Source: Isobaculum melis
GTDB lineage: Bacteria; Bacillota; Bacilli; Lactobacillales; Carnobacteriaceae
Direction: 5' to 3'
DNA length: 64,000 nucleotides
Assembly (NCBI RefSeq): GCF_900111355.1
Contig: NZ_FOHA01000006.1
Span: 1-64,000, forward strand
A model generated the notes under the pieces. That model ran no database searches. It saw nothing but the letters and a program-made list of their open reading frames with translations, and was not told the origin of the DNA. Both the position numbers and the translations under genes were made by a program. This document shows positions 48,184-56,232 of the stretch, piece by piece. Every line of letters starts with the position of its first letter. Position 1 is the first letter of the stretch.

Positions 48184-49964
48184 TGGAAAATAAAAATGAA
48201 TGGTCTGAATCCATCCCAGTAAAAGAGCAAATAAAAATTATGAAACGTTTATTTGTTTTTGCTAAACCATTTAAAAAGCAATTTTATAGTGCACTTTTCT
48301 TTGGTTTCTTACTGGCACTTACCAATATTATGCTACCAAAAATTATTGAAATTTTTATTGACACCTATTTGGTTCCTCAAAAAGCCACACAACAGATTTT
48401 ATTATTATTTGCAGGCTTATATTTTGGCACAATATTGATTAAAAGTGTCTTTTGGTTCCTCTCCCTTTATATTTACCGCTTAGGTTCTGAGAAAACAGTG
48501 AAGCACATTCGCGATACTTTATTTGGTAAATTGCATACATTAGGGATGCGTTACTTTGATCAAACTCCAGCAGGCTCTATTGTGTCAAGAGTAACCAATG
48601 ATACTGAAGGAATTAAAGAGTTCTTCCAAGTTTTCCAAGCCGTTTTACAAGGCTTATTTGCGATTATGACGGCCTTTGTTGCCATGTTCTTTTTAGATAT
48701 CCGGTTAGCTTTTAGTTGTTTAATTTTCCTACCAGTTTTAGGGTTTATTATTTGGTATTATCAGCACCAAAGCTCAAGAATCTATCGTGGCATGCGTGAA
48801 AAATTAAGCCAACTAAATACCAAGCTTAATGAATCCATTTCTGGTATGAGCATTATTCAACAGTTTAGACAAGAAAAAAGGCTGCAAAAAGAATTTGGTG
48901 TCACAAATGATGAATATTTAGCGTCAAGATATTCTATGATTAAAATTAATGCACTCTTTTTGGGGCCAATTATTAGTTTGCTTTATACCTCTTCATTAGT
49001 GGTTATTTTAGGATTCTTTGGTTATGATTCTTTCACTCAGCCAATCAGCGTAGGGGTCATTTATGCATTTATTACCTATGCACAAAATTTCTTTAATCCA
49101 ATGACGAATATGATGGATTATCTAAGTGTTTTTCAGGATGGAGTCGTTTCTGGAAGCCGTATTTTAAAAATCTTAGATAATGAAGAATTAGCACCTGGGC
49201 AAACGGGTGAAGGTAAGCACCTCATTCAAGATGCTAAAATTGAGTTTAAACAGGTTAGCTTCTCATATGATGGCGAGCATGATGTGTTACATGATATTAG
49301 CTTTACCGCCAATCCTGGTGAAACCGTTGCGCTTGTTGGACATACGGGGAGTGGTAAAAGCTCAATTATTAATGTGATGATGCGATTTTATGAATTTAAT
49401 CGTGGAGATATTTTGATTGATGGTGTATCGATTAAGCAATATCCTACAAAAGAATTGCGTCATAAAATGGGACTTGTTTTACAGGATTCGTTTATGTTTT
49501 ATGGTGATATTAAAGGAAATATTCGTTTAATGGATGACAGTATTTCAGGAGAAGCCATTCGAGATGCTGCTAGCTTTGTCCAAGCTGATCGCTTTATTGA
49601 AGCGTTGCCAGGTGCTTATGATGCAAAAGTTATTGAGCGAGGTGCAAGCTATTCAAGTGGACAAAGACAGTTACTATCATTTGCGAGAACAATTGTAACC
49701 GATCCTAAAATTCTTGTTTTAGATGAAGCGACTGCGAATATTGATACAGAAACAGAAAGCTTAATTCAAGAAGGCTTACGCAAAATGCGTAAAGGTAGAA
49801 CCACCATTGCGATTGCCCATCGCTTGTCTACCATTAAGGATGCCAATTTGATTTTAGTTCTTGATAAAGGGCAGATTATTGAACGAGGCACTCATGATGA
49901 GTTACTAGCGAAACAAGGGACTTATTATGATATGTATCAGCTTCAAAGTACTGAAGGAGAATAA
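48183..49964 (+). CDS. Heterodimeric multidrug ABC exporter, second half (LmrD/YheH-like)
   Basis: The 593-residue partner has the same layout: transmembrane domain with MRYFDQTPAGSIVSRVTNDT, then Walker A LVGHTGSGKSS, a degenerate signature YSSGQRQLLSFAR, and a canonical Walker B ILVLDEATANIDTET with catalytic Glu. With the first half this makes one complete ATP site (this subunit's Walker motifs and the partner's LSGGQ) and one degenerate site. A GGAGGTGAGG ribosome site lies within the end of the preceding gene. The two genes overlap by one base and must be co-translated. Confidence 0.92.
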   Translation: MENKNEWSESIPVKEQIKIMKRLFVFAKPFKKQFYSALFFGFLLALTNIMLPKIIEIFIDTYLVPQKATQQILLLFAGLYFGTILIKSVFWFLSLYIYRLGSEKTVKHIRDTLFGKLHTLGMRYFDQTPAGSIVSRVTNDTEGIKEFFQVFQAVLQGLFAIMTAFVAMFFLDIRLAFSCLIFLPVLGFIIWYYQHQSSRIYRGMREKLSQLNTKLNESISGMSIIQQFRQEKRLQKEFGVTNDEYLASRYSMIKINALFLGPIISLLYTSSLVVILGFFGYDSFTQPISVGVIYAFITYAQNFFNPMTNMMDYLSVFQDGVVSGSRILKILDNEELAPGQTGEGKHLIQDAKIEFKQVSFSYDGEHDVLHDISFTANPGETVALVGHTGSGKSSIINVMMRFYEFNRGDILIDGVSIKQYPTKELRHKMGLVLQDSFMFYGDIKGNIRLMDDSISGEAIRDAASFVQADRFIEALPGAYDAKVIERGASYSSGQRQLLSFARTIVTDPKILVLDEATANIDTETESLIQEGLRKMRKGRTTIAIAHRLSTIKDANLILVLDKGQIIERGTHDELLAKQGTYYDMYQLQSTEGE

Positions 49965-50016
49965 AATAAGTTTGATTTTTGACAGTATTGATGATGCAAG
50001 GATGCTAAAATTTACA

Positions 50017-50053
50017 GGTGAAAGAAATCGAATCAATGATGATTTCTTTCACC
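50017..50053. other. Perfect hairpin of unknown role after the ABC exporter genes
   Basis: GGTGAAAGAAATC (50017-50029) and GATTTCTTTCACC (50041-50053) are perfect complements with an 11-base loop. No T-run follows on either strand, so it is not a typical intrinsic terminator. It may be an RNA-stability element or an operator. Confidence 0.45.
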
Positions 50054-50103
50054 AAATTTACAATTCCCTTTGTTTGAGCTAGATACGAAATAATTTTAAC
50101 GAT

Positions 50104-50157
50104 AAAAAACACCTCTGTTTTTTCATTTTACATGAATGAAGGCAACAGGGTGTTTTT
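50104..50157. terminator. Bidirectional terminator between ABC exporter and plsC
   Basis: AAAAAACACCTCTGTT (50104-50119) pairs with AACAGGGTGTTTTT (50144-50157) with one mismatch across a 24-base loop. A-rich and T-rich flanks suit termination of both converging units. Confidence 0.78.
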
Positions 50158-50170
50158 ATATTTGTTAAGT

Positions 50171-50803
50171 TTATTGTTTATTTTTTTCTTTTGGGACATA
50201 AACAAATTTTGGATTAAGCTCAGTATCCAATTGCTTAAACGCATCATGCATTTTTTGATCAAATAGTTGAATATTTTCTTTATCTAACTTCGTTTTTCGC
50301 TCAACAATAATAGGATCACCAAAACGGACGCTGGTTTTTTTTCTTGAAAATAAACCACCAATACTTAATGGACCTTGATAAACAACTGGAATAATTGGTG
50401 CACCAGATAGCTTTGCAATTGTAACTGCGCCACCTTTTAAATCCTCACTATGTCTTGAACCACTTGGGAAAATAATCAAATTTCTGCCTTGATCCTTTAA
50501 ACCCTTAACAGGGATTTTTAAAGCACTTGGTCCAGGATTGTCTCTATTAACTGGAAACGCGCCTAATTTTGCAATAAACCAGCCTAACAGCTTATGCTTA
50601 AATAATTCTTCCTTTGCCATAAAAGTAAAGGGTCTCGGATAAGCTGCAAGTGCAAAAAAGACAGGATCAAGAATGGAGCGATGTGGTCCAACTAAAATAA
50701 AAGTTCCCTCTTTAGGTAATTTGTCTATATTTTGAACAGTAGTTTTGCCATTAATAATAAAAATCAAACCTTTTACAATTCCTGCAACAACTCTATAAAA
50801 CAC
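50171..50803 (-). CDS. plsC: 1-acyl-sn-glycerol-3-phosphate acyltransferase
   Basis: PlsC adds the second acyl chain to lysophosphatidate to make phosphatidate, the substrate of CdsA. I place the start at GTG 50803: the AGAGG site (about 50813-50817) abuts a possible TTG at 50812 and leaves 9 bases to the GTG. The protein has 210 residues, an N-terminal hydrophobic segment (VVAGIVKGLIFIING), the catalytic HX4D motif in VGPHRSILDPVFF, and IFPSGSRHSEDLKGGAV and PIIPVVYQGP corresponding to later acyltransferase blocks. NH before the catalytic motif is replaced by GP, a known variant. Confidence 0.9.
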   Translation of the reverse strand: MFYRVVAGIVKGLIFIINGKTTVQNIDKLPKEGTFILVGPHRSILDPVFFALAAYPRPFTFMAKEELFKHKLLGWFIAKLGAFPVNRDNPGPSALKIPVKGLKDQGRNLIIFPSGSRHSEDLKGGAVTIAKLSGAPIIPVVYQGPLSIGGLFSRKKTSVRFGDPIIVERKTKLDKENIQLFDQKMHDAFKQLDTELNPKFVYVPKEKNKQ

Positions 50804-50933
50804 GGAAATCAACCTCTCAATAACTCATTAAATTATGATACTAACAAGTATAAGTATGCAAGAAATTTCAAAATAAGGCAAGGAAAAAATTCTCCTTTAA
50901 AGATAATATCTATAAACAAAAAATACTAGAAAC

Positions 50934-50942
50934 TGTTATAAT
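50934..50942 (+). promoter_or_regulatory. Possible extended -10 promoter ahead of the DUF2130 gene
   Basis: TGTTATAAT (50934-50942) is an extended -10 element 120 bases ahead of the DUF2130 gene and divergent from plsC. No -35 is seen. A second TATAAT at 51032-51037 lies too close to the ribosome site to be preferred. Confidence 0.5.
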
Positions 50943-51063
50943 AAGAAGAAGTGGGCTGATTCAAACAGAACAACACAGATTTAGCCTCAAATAAGATGAT
51001 AGAATCAAATAAAATGCCCTAAAAGATAAAATATAATGGATTAAAATAAAAGGAGAAATGGCT

Positions 51064-52350
51064 ATGCGTGAAATAAAATGCCCTCATTGTGGAAAAGCAT
51101 TTACGATTGATGAAGCAAGTTATGCTGATATCCTAAATCAAGTTCGAACAAAAGAATTTAATGATGAAGTACATGAAAAATTGGAACAATCTAAGGCGCA
51201 GCATAAAAGTGAGCTTGCTTTAATGGAACAACAAACCAAAAGTAGCTTTGACCAACAGCTTTTCCAAAAAGAAAAAGAAGTTGCTGATCTTAAAGGAATC
51301 ATCAATGGGAATAAACAAGAAAAAGAACTAGCAATATCTCAGGTTGAAAGTACCATGAAAGAAAAAATTGCTGAACAAGATCAAAAAATTGCAGCGTTAC
51401 TTGAACAAATAAAATCAGCTGAAAATGAAAAGAAATTTGAGGTCTTTCAAGCAAGTGCTGAAAAAGAAAAAGAGATTGCTGCACTCCAAGTAAAAATGAC
51501 CCTACAAGAAAAAGAAAAAGCCTTAGAAAAAAATGCCATCAAAGAAAAATATGAAATTGAGCTAAAACAAAAAGAGGAAACCATTGCTTTTTATAAAGAC
51601 TTTAAAGCGAAACAATCGACTAAAATGATAGGGGAAAGCTTAGAGCAGCATTGTGAAATCGAATTTAACCGATTAAGAATGACAGCTTTCAAAAATGCAG
51701 AATTTGGCAAAGATAATGATGCAAAAACTGGGAGTAAAGGCGACTATATATATCGCGAATTTGATGAACAGGGTACAGAAATTATCTCAATCATGTTTGA
51801 AATGAAAAATGAAGGCGATGAAACAGCGACTAAAAAGAAAAATGAGCACTTCTTTAAGGAGCTAGATAAAGACCGTAAAGAGAAGAAATGTGAATATGCT
51901 ATTTTAGTCAGTATGCTAGAAGCAGAAAATGAGCTTTATAATAATGGCATTGTAGATGTTTCATATGAATATGAAAAAATGTATGTGATTCGCCCTCAAT
52001 TCTTTATTCCAATGATTACATTGTTGCGAAATGCAGCCCTTAACTCACTAGCATATAAACAAGAAATTGCTTTAATGCGTGAGCAAAACATTGATATTAC
52101 AAATTTTGAAGAGGATTTAAATTTATTTAAAACGGCCTTTGCTAAAAATTATGATTTAGCAAGTCGTAAGTTTAATACTGCGATTGATGAAATTGATAAA
52201 ACGATTATCCATTTACAAAAAACCAAAGAAGCTTTATTATCATCAGAAAATAATTTGCGTTTAGCAAATAATAAAGCCGAGGACTTAACCGTTAAAAAAT
52301 TAGTGCGAAAAAATCCGACTATGAAAGAAAAGTTTGAGGCATTAGATTAG
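51064..52350 (+). CDS. DUF2130 domain protein with N-terminal zinc ribbon and coiled coil
   Basis: The start is ATG 51064, 8 bases after AGGAG (51051-51055); the ATG at 51058 is too close. The 428-residue protein begins REIKCPHCGKAFTIDEASY (a CxxC zinc knuckle), followed by about 170 residues of Lys/Glu/Gln-rich coiled coil, then the DUF2130 core: GESLEQHCEIEFNRLRMTAF, GSKGDYIYREFD, MFEMKNEGDETATKKKN, YAILVSMLEAENELYNNGI. The core resembles restriction-endonuclease-like folds (E...EMKNE). The physiological role is unknown. It ends at a terminator. Confidence 0.88.
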   Translation: MREIKCPHCGKAFTIDEASYADILNQVRTKEFNDEVHEKLEQSKAQHKSELALMEQQTKSSFDQQLFQKEKEVADLKGIINGNKQEKELAISQVESTMKEKIAEQDQKIAALLEQIKSAENEKKFEVFQASAEKEKEIAALQVKMTLQEKEKALEKNAIKEKYEIELKQKEETIAFYKDFKAKQSTKMIGESLEQHCEIEFNRLRMTAFKNAEFGKDNDAKTGSKGDYIYREFDEQGTEIISIMFEMKNEGDETATKKKNEHFFKELDKDRKEKKCEYAILVSMLEAENELYNNGIVDVSYEYEKMYVIRPQFFIPMITLLRNAALNSLAYKQEIALMREQNIDITNFEEDLNLFKTAFAKNYDLASRKFNTAIDEIDKTIIHLQKTKEALLSSENNLRLANNKAEDLTVKKLVRKNPTMKEKFEALD

Positions 52351-52359
52351 ATCAAAGAC

Positions 52360-52400
52360 AAAAGGAATCTTCAGCTATTCGTTGTGAAGGTTCTTTTTTG
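52360..52400 (+). terminator. Intrinsic terminator after the DUF2130 gene
   Basis: AAAGGAATCTTCA (52361-52373) pairs with TGAAGGTTCTTT (52384-52395) through one G-U pair and a T-run follows. Confidence 0.85.
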
Positions 52401-52541
52401 TTGGATACTAGTCATCAGATACTGCTTAATCATCATTTTCATAAAAATAACCAAAAGAACTATTTATAAAAGTTGAAAAATGCAGTACAATATAGGGATG
52501 GATAAAAAGTAAATGGATTGAATGGAAAGTAGGCTAAGGAA

Positions 52542-55500
52542 ATGAAGTGGAGTATCCCCGAAAGAATTGTTGAGCGAGCAAGAAGCTATGTAAATGAAAA
52601 ACGTGTATTTGATATTTCTGCGAACCCAAACAAAAAAATCTGGACAGCTAAAGTCATGGGAAATGAAATCTATCATGTTGAACTAGATGGTGCACCAAAA
52701 GAAGAGGACTTTTGTGAATGCCCCTATTGGGTAGATCATGGCTACTGTAAACATACAGTGGCAGTTGAGCTGGCGATGCGTGATCAAGGAATTGGTAGAG
52801 TGATGAATCAACATGAGCTCTCTAAACTCAGTATGGATCAACCTGATTCAGGCGATGAAATTACAGAAGCTTTTAGCCGTCTTTATCTGAAGCAAAATGA
52901 CATGACCCAGCTTCTTACTGAGCCTGCTCAAAAACTATCCATTTTTTACAAATTAGAATTACAGCCCATTACCAAACAAAAATTTCGTCAAGCCAAAGAA
53001 GTGTTTGTTCTTAGCTTAAAAATAGGCTTTGATCGCTTCTACATTGTAAAAGATTTAGATGCTTTCTTTCAAGCTTACTTCCAAAAAGGAACCTATGAAA
53101 TCAATCAAAAATTAGTCATTGATTTTAATCAACTGATGATTGAACCACAACATGAAGCGATTCTAGCTGAATTAAAAAAAGTACATGTCTCTAACCAAAC
53201 GATGATGAGCTTTTTGAAGGATAATAAATCCATCTTTGGCAATAAAAAGTATCTAGTTTTACCTGTTGTGATTGCTGAAGAAATGATTTCAACACTAAAA
53301 GAAGTTGGAAAATTAACCTTAGAAGTAGATGGTGCAACCTATCATGAGATTGCTTTTGTGCAAAATCAATTGCCACTTTCTTTTGATTTATTTCAGGATC
53401 AAGACAGCTTTATTTTATATATTCAAAATCATGATATTCATTACCTCGAAGGCTATGATTGGTTGCTCTTAAAAAATATGATTTTCCAACCAACACCAGA
53501 GCAAATGAAAAACTTTCAAAGTATGAATTATTATATTGAGCGTTATGGGAATCAAGAAATTCCAATTTCTGCTACTAATGCGCCAAAATTTACGAATTAT
53601 GTTCTTCCTTTATTAAAAAAAGTAGGAACGGTCCACTTAGATGAACAATTACAACAACAATTTATTGAAAAAGAATTAGCAACAGAACTCTTTATTTCCT
53701 TAAAAGATGATGTGTTGCAGTTGGTCTTAGATTTTATCTATGGAGAGGTTCGGATTTCAACTGATCCAAGCAGAAACGAAAACAATCAGCTAAATTTTAT
53801 TCGTGATACGCAGCAAGAGCTGCAAATCAGCGGGCAAATTGAAGCTCTTGGCTATCAAAAAATAACTGGAAATTATGTGAAAAATGGTGCAAATCCAGAG
53901 GTGCTTTATACCTTATTTACAAAAGAAATCCCTTTATTAGAAAGCTTAGCAACCATTCATGTAGATCCAACACTTGAAAATCTGTTTTTAGAAGAAATCG
54001 AACCAGTTACCACAATTGACATTCAAAATGAAGGTTCTTTATTAGATGTTCAGTTTGATGTTGCTGGTATTACACCAGATGAAGTAGATGAGGTCTTGAT
54101 TAGTCTAATTGAGAAGAAGGCCTTTCATCGCTTTGACAATGGGACGATTTTATCACTAGAAACAATGGCCTTTCAAGAAGTTGCAGATATTTTAAGAGAG
54201 CTTAGAGTAGATGCAACACATGCCAGTCATGAAGGAAAGGTTAGCATTCCAAGCTATCAAGGGTTAGCCTTACATGAAAAATTAGAAAAAGAAACACATG
54301 GCAAACGCGTGTTAACTAGAAAATTCCATACTTTATTAGAAGACTTAAACCATCCAGATGCCATGGAAGTGACTGTTCCAAAACAATTAAATGCTACCTT
54401 AAGAAGCTATCAGCTCTTTGGCTTTAAATGGTTAAAAATGCTAGCTAAATATGGCTTTGGTGGTATTCTAGCAGATGATATGGGACTAGGAAAAACCTTG
54501 CAAACCATTACCTTTATTTTATCTGAAATCGAAGAAGAAAAAGCTGAAAAACCGTTTTTAATCCTAGCACCTGCTTCTTTAATTTACAATTGGGCGCATG
54601 AGTTTGAAAAATTTTCCCCACAATTAAGGACGCAAGTTGTCACAGGAAATGCAGCAGAACGTAAAAAAATGATTACTGCTGGAGAATCAGCACAAATTCT
54701 GATTACTTCATATCCAAGCTTTAGACAAGATGCAGCCATTTATGAAACCATTCAATTTGATACGTTAATTTTAGATGAGTCACAAATGGTAAAAAATTAT
54801 CATACCAAAACAGCACAAGCGATTACAACCCTAAGAAGTTATCGCAAGTTTGCTTTAAGTGGTACACCAATTGAAAATAAAATCGAAGAATTATGGGCGA
54901 TTTTCCAATTGATTATGCCTGGCTTTTTCCCAAATCTACGAACATTTAAAAGCATGACGCATGAGCAAATTGCCAAAATGGTACAGCCTTTTATTTTACG
55001 GCGCATCAAAAAAGATGTCTTAAAAGATTTACCGGATAAAATTGAAACGAACCTCTATAGTTCACTAACAAAAGAGCAAAAAACGATTTATTTAGGCTAT
55101 TTAAAACGAATTCAAGAAAGTGTTCAAGGCATGAATCATGATGACTTCAAACGCAACCGAATTGAAATCCTAGCAGGCTTAACGAGATTGCGCCAAATTT
55201 GCTGTGATCCACGTTTATTTGTTGAAAATTATGAAGGTGAATCAGGTAAGCTTGAGCAATTAAAAGAGCTGCTTCAAACAGCTAAAGAAAATGGCAAGCG
55301 TGTGCTATTATTTTCTCAATTCACATCGATGCTTAGCTTGATTCAAGAAGAGTTAACGGAATTAGGCTATGAGATGTTTTATTTACATGGTGGAACCAAA
55401 CCAAAAGAAAGAATTGAGATGGTTAATCAATTTAATGCTGGTGAAAAAGATGTGTTCTTAATCTCACTAAAAGCAGGAGGTACTGGTTTAAATTTAACTG

Positions 55501-55766
55501 GTGCAGATACCGTTATTCTTTATGATTTATGGTGGAATCCTGCAGTGGAAGAGCAAGCAGCAGGAAGAGCGCATAGAATTGGTCAAAAAAATGTAGTGCA
55601 AGTGATGAAGCTGATCGCTACAGGAACCATTGAAGAGAAAATTATGAAAATGCAACAAGAGAAAAAAGATTTATTCGATCAAGTGATTGAATCAAGTGGA
55701 GATGGTAGCAGCTTCTCAAGCTTTACTGAAGAAGATATTCGAGAAATTTTAAGTTTAAACGGCTAA
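52542..55766 (+). CDS. SNF2-family helicase with N-terminal SWIM zinc finger
   Basis: The 1074-residue protein begins with a SWIM zinc finger (CECPYWVDHGYCKHTVAVEL, the CxCx(n)CxH ligands near residues 65-80). A SNF2-associated bacterial domain covers about 150-580, and a two-lobe SNF2 ATPase follows from about 620: motif I ILADDMGLGKTLQTI, motif II LILDESQMVKN (DESQ in the DExx position), KFALSGTPIENKIEELW, then the C-terminal lobe with LLFSQFTSMLSLIQEE, LKAGGTGLNLTGAD and AGRAHRIGQKNVVQV. Such proteins remodel protein-DNA complexes, and the bacterial ones are thought to aid transcription or repair. Preceded by a GCTAAGGAAATG context and standing as a single gene. Confidence 0.93.
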   Translation: MKWSIPERIVERARSYVNEKRVFDISANPNKKIWTAKVMGNEIYHVELDGAPKEEDFCECPYWVDHGYCKHTVAVELAMRDQGIGRVMNQHELSKLSMDQPDSGDEITEAFSRLYLKQNDMTQLLTEPAQKLSIFYKLELQPITKQKFRQAKEVFVLSLKIGFDRFYIVKDLDAFFQAYFQKGTYEINQKLVIDFNQLMIEPQHEAILAELKKVHVSNQTMMSFLKDNKSIFGNKKYLVLPVVIAEEMISTLKEVGKLTLEVDGATYHEIAFVQNQLPLSFDLFQDQDSFILYIQNHDIHYLEGYDWLLLKNMIFQPTPEQMKNFQSMNYYIERYGNQEIPISATNAPKFTNYVLPLLKKVGTVHLDEQLQQQFIEKELATELFISLKDDVLQLVLDFIYGEVRISTDPSRNENNQLNFIRDTQQELQISGQIEALGYQKITGNYVKNGANPEVLYTLFTKEIPLLESLATIHVDPTLENLFLEEIEPVTTIDIQNEGSLLDVQFDVAGITPDEVDEVLISLIEKKAFHRFDNGTILSLETMAFQEVADILRELRVDATHASHEGKVSIPSYQGLALHEKLEKETHGKRVLTRKFHTLLEDLNHPDAMEVTVPKQLNATLRSYQLFGFKWLKMLAKYGFGGILADDMGLGKTLQTITFILSEIEEEKAEKPFLILAPASLIYNWAHEFEKFSPQLRTQVVTGNAAERKKMITAGESAQILITSYPSFRQDAAIYETIQFDTLILDESQMVKNYHTKTAQAITTLRSYRKFALSGTPIENKIEELWAIFQLIMPGFFPNLRTFKSMTHEQIAKMVQPFILRRIKKDVLKDLPDKIETNLYSSLTKEQKTIYLGYLKRIQESVQGMNHDDFKRNRIEILAGLTRLRQICCDPRLFVENYEGESGKLEQLKELLQTAKENGKRVLLFSQFTSMLSLIQEELTELGYEMFYLHGGTKPKERIEMVNQFNAGEKDVFLISLKAGGTGLNLTGADTVILYDLWWNPAVEEQAAGRAHRIGQKNVVQVMKLIATGTIEEKIMKMQQEKKDLFDQVIESSGDGSSFSSFTEEDIREILSLNG

Positions 55767-55767
55767 T

Positions 55768-55822
55768 CAAAAAGTAGATTGAAAGGGAAAGGTTGTCTTT
55801 TTCTTTTTAATCTGCTTTTTTA
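55768..55822 (+). terminator. Terminator after the SNF2 helicase gene
   Basis: AAAAGTAGATTGAAAG (55769-55784) pairs with CTTTTTAATCTGCTTTT (55803-55819) with a few mismatches, followed by more T residues. Confidence 0.7.
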
Positions 55823-56232
55823 TGTTTCAAAAATAGAGCAAGTTCAGTAATGATAGGAGCTAGCTATGAAATAAAAGGTGAAAGTATTTAAAAGGGGATT
55901 TAGTATGAATTAAAAATAAAAAGAGGTAGGAAATTAGTAAATGAGAAATTTTATTTATTATGACATAACAAATAGCCCAAATGCTTGATGTCAACCTAAT
56001 TTAAACGGATTGACAATGTAGAAAAGATACCTTAGTATTGTGATTGCAAGTAACATCTGTTTTTTACATATTTTCAATTTAAAATAGAGTAGAATAAAAA
56101 AAAGCTCCAAAAAGTTGTTCTCACAACATTTTGAAGCATACAAATTTATAATGTTTTATCATTTTAGGTACAGATAAACAGTGGTGCAATAAACAGATGT
56201 TTTTTGCGGAATTTACAAGGAGGGACAGTCAC
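55823..56232. other. AT-rich intergenic region with a minus-strand terminator-like hairpin
   Basis: This 410-base gap contains no gene that I can support. AGCTCCAAAAAGTTGT (56102-56117) and ACAACATTTTGAAGCA (56123-56138) form a 15-bp hairpin. Only on the minus strand is it followed by a long T-run (A-run at 56094-56101 on the plus strand), so it looks like a terminator for a minus-strand transcript, although no minus-strand gene lies to its right. An AAGGAGGGAC ribosome site lies just before the gene at 56233. Confidence 0.5.
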
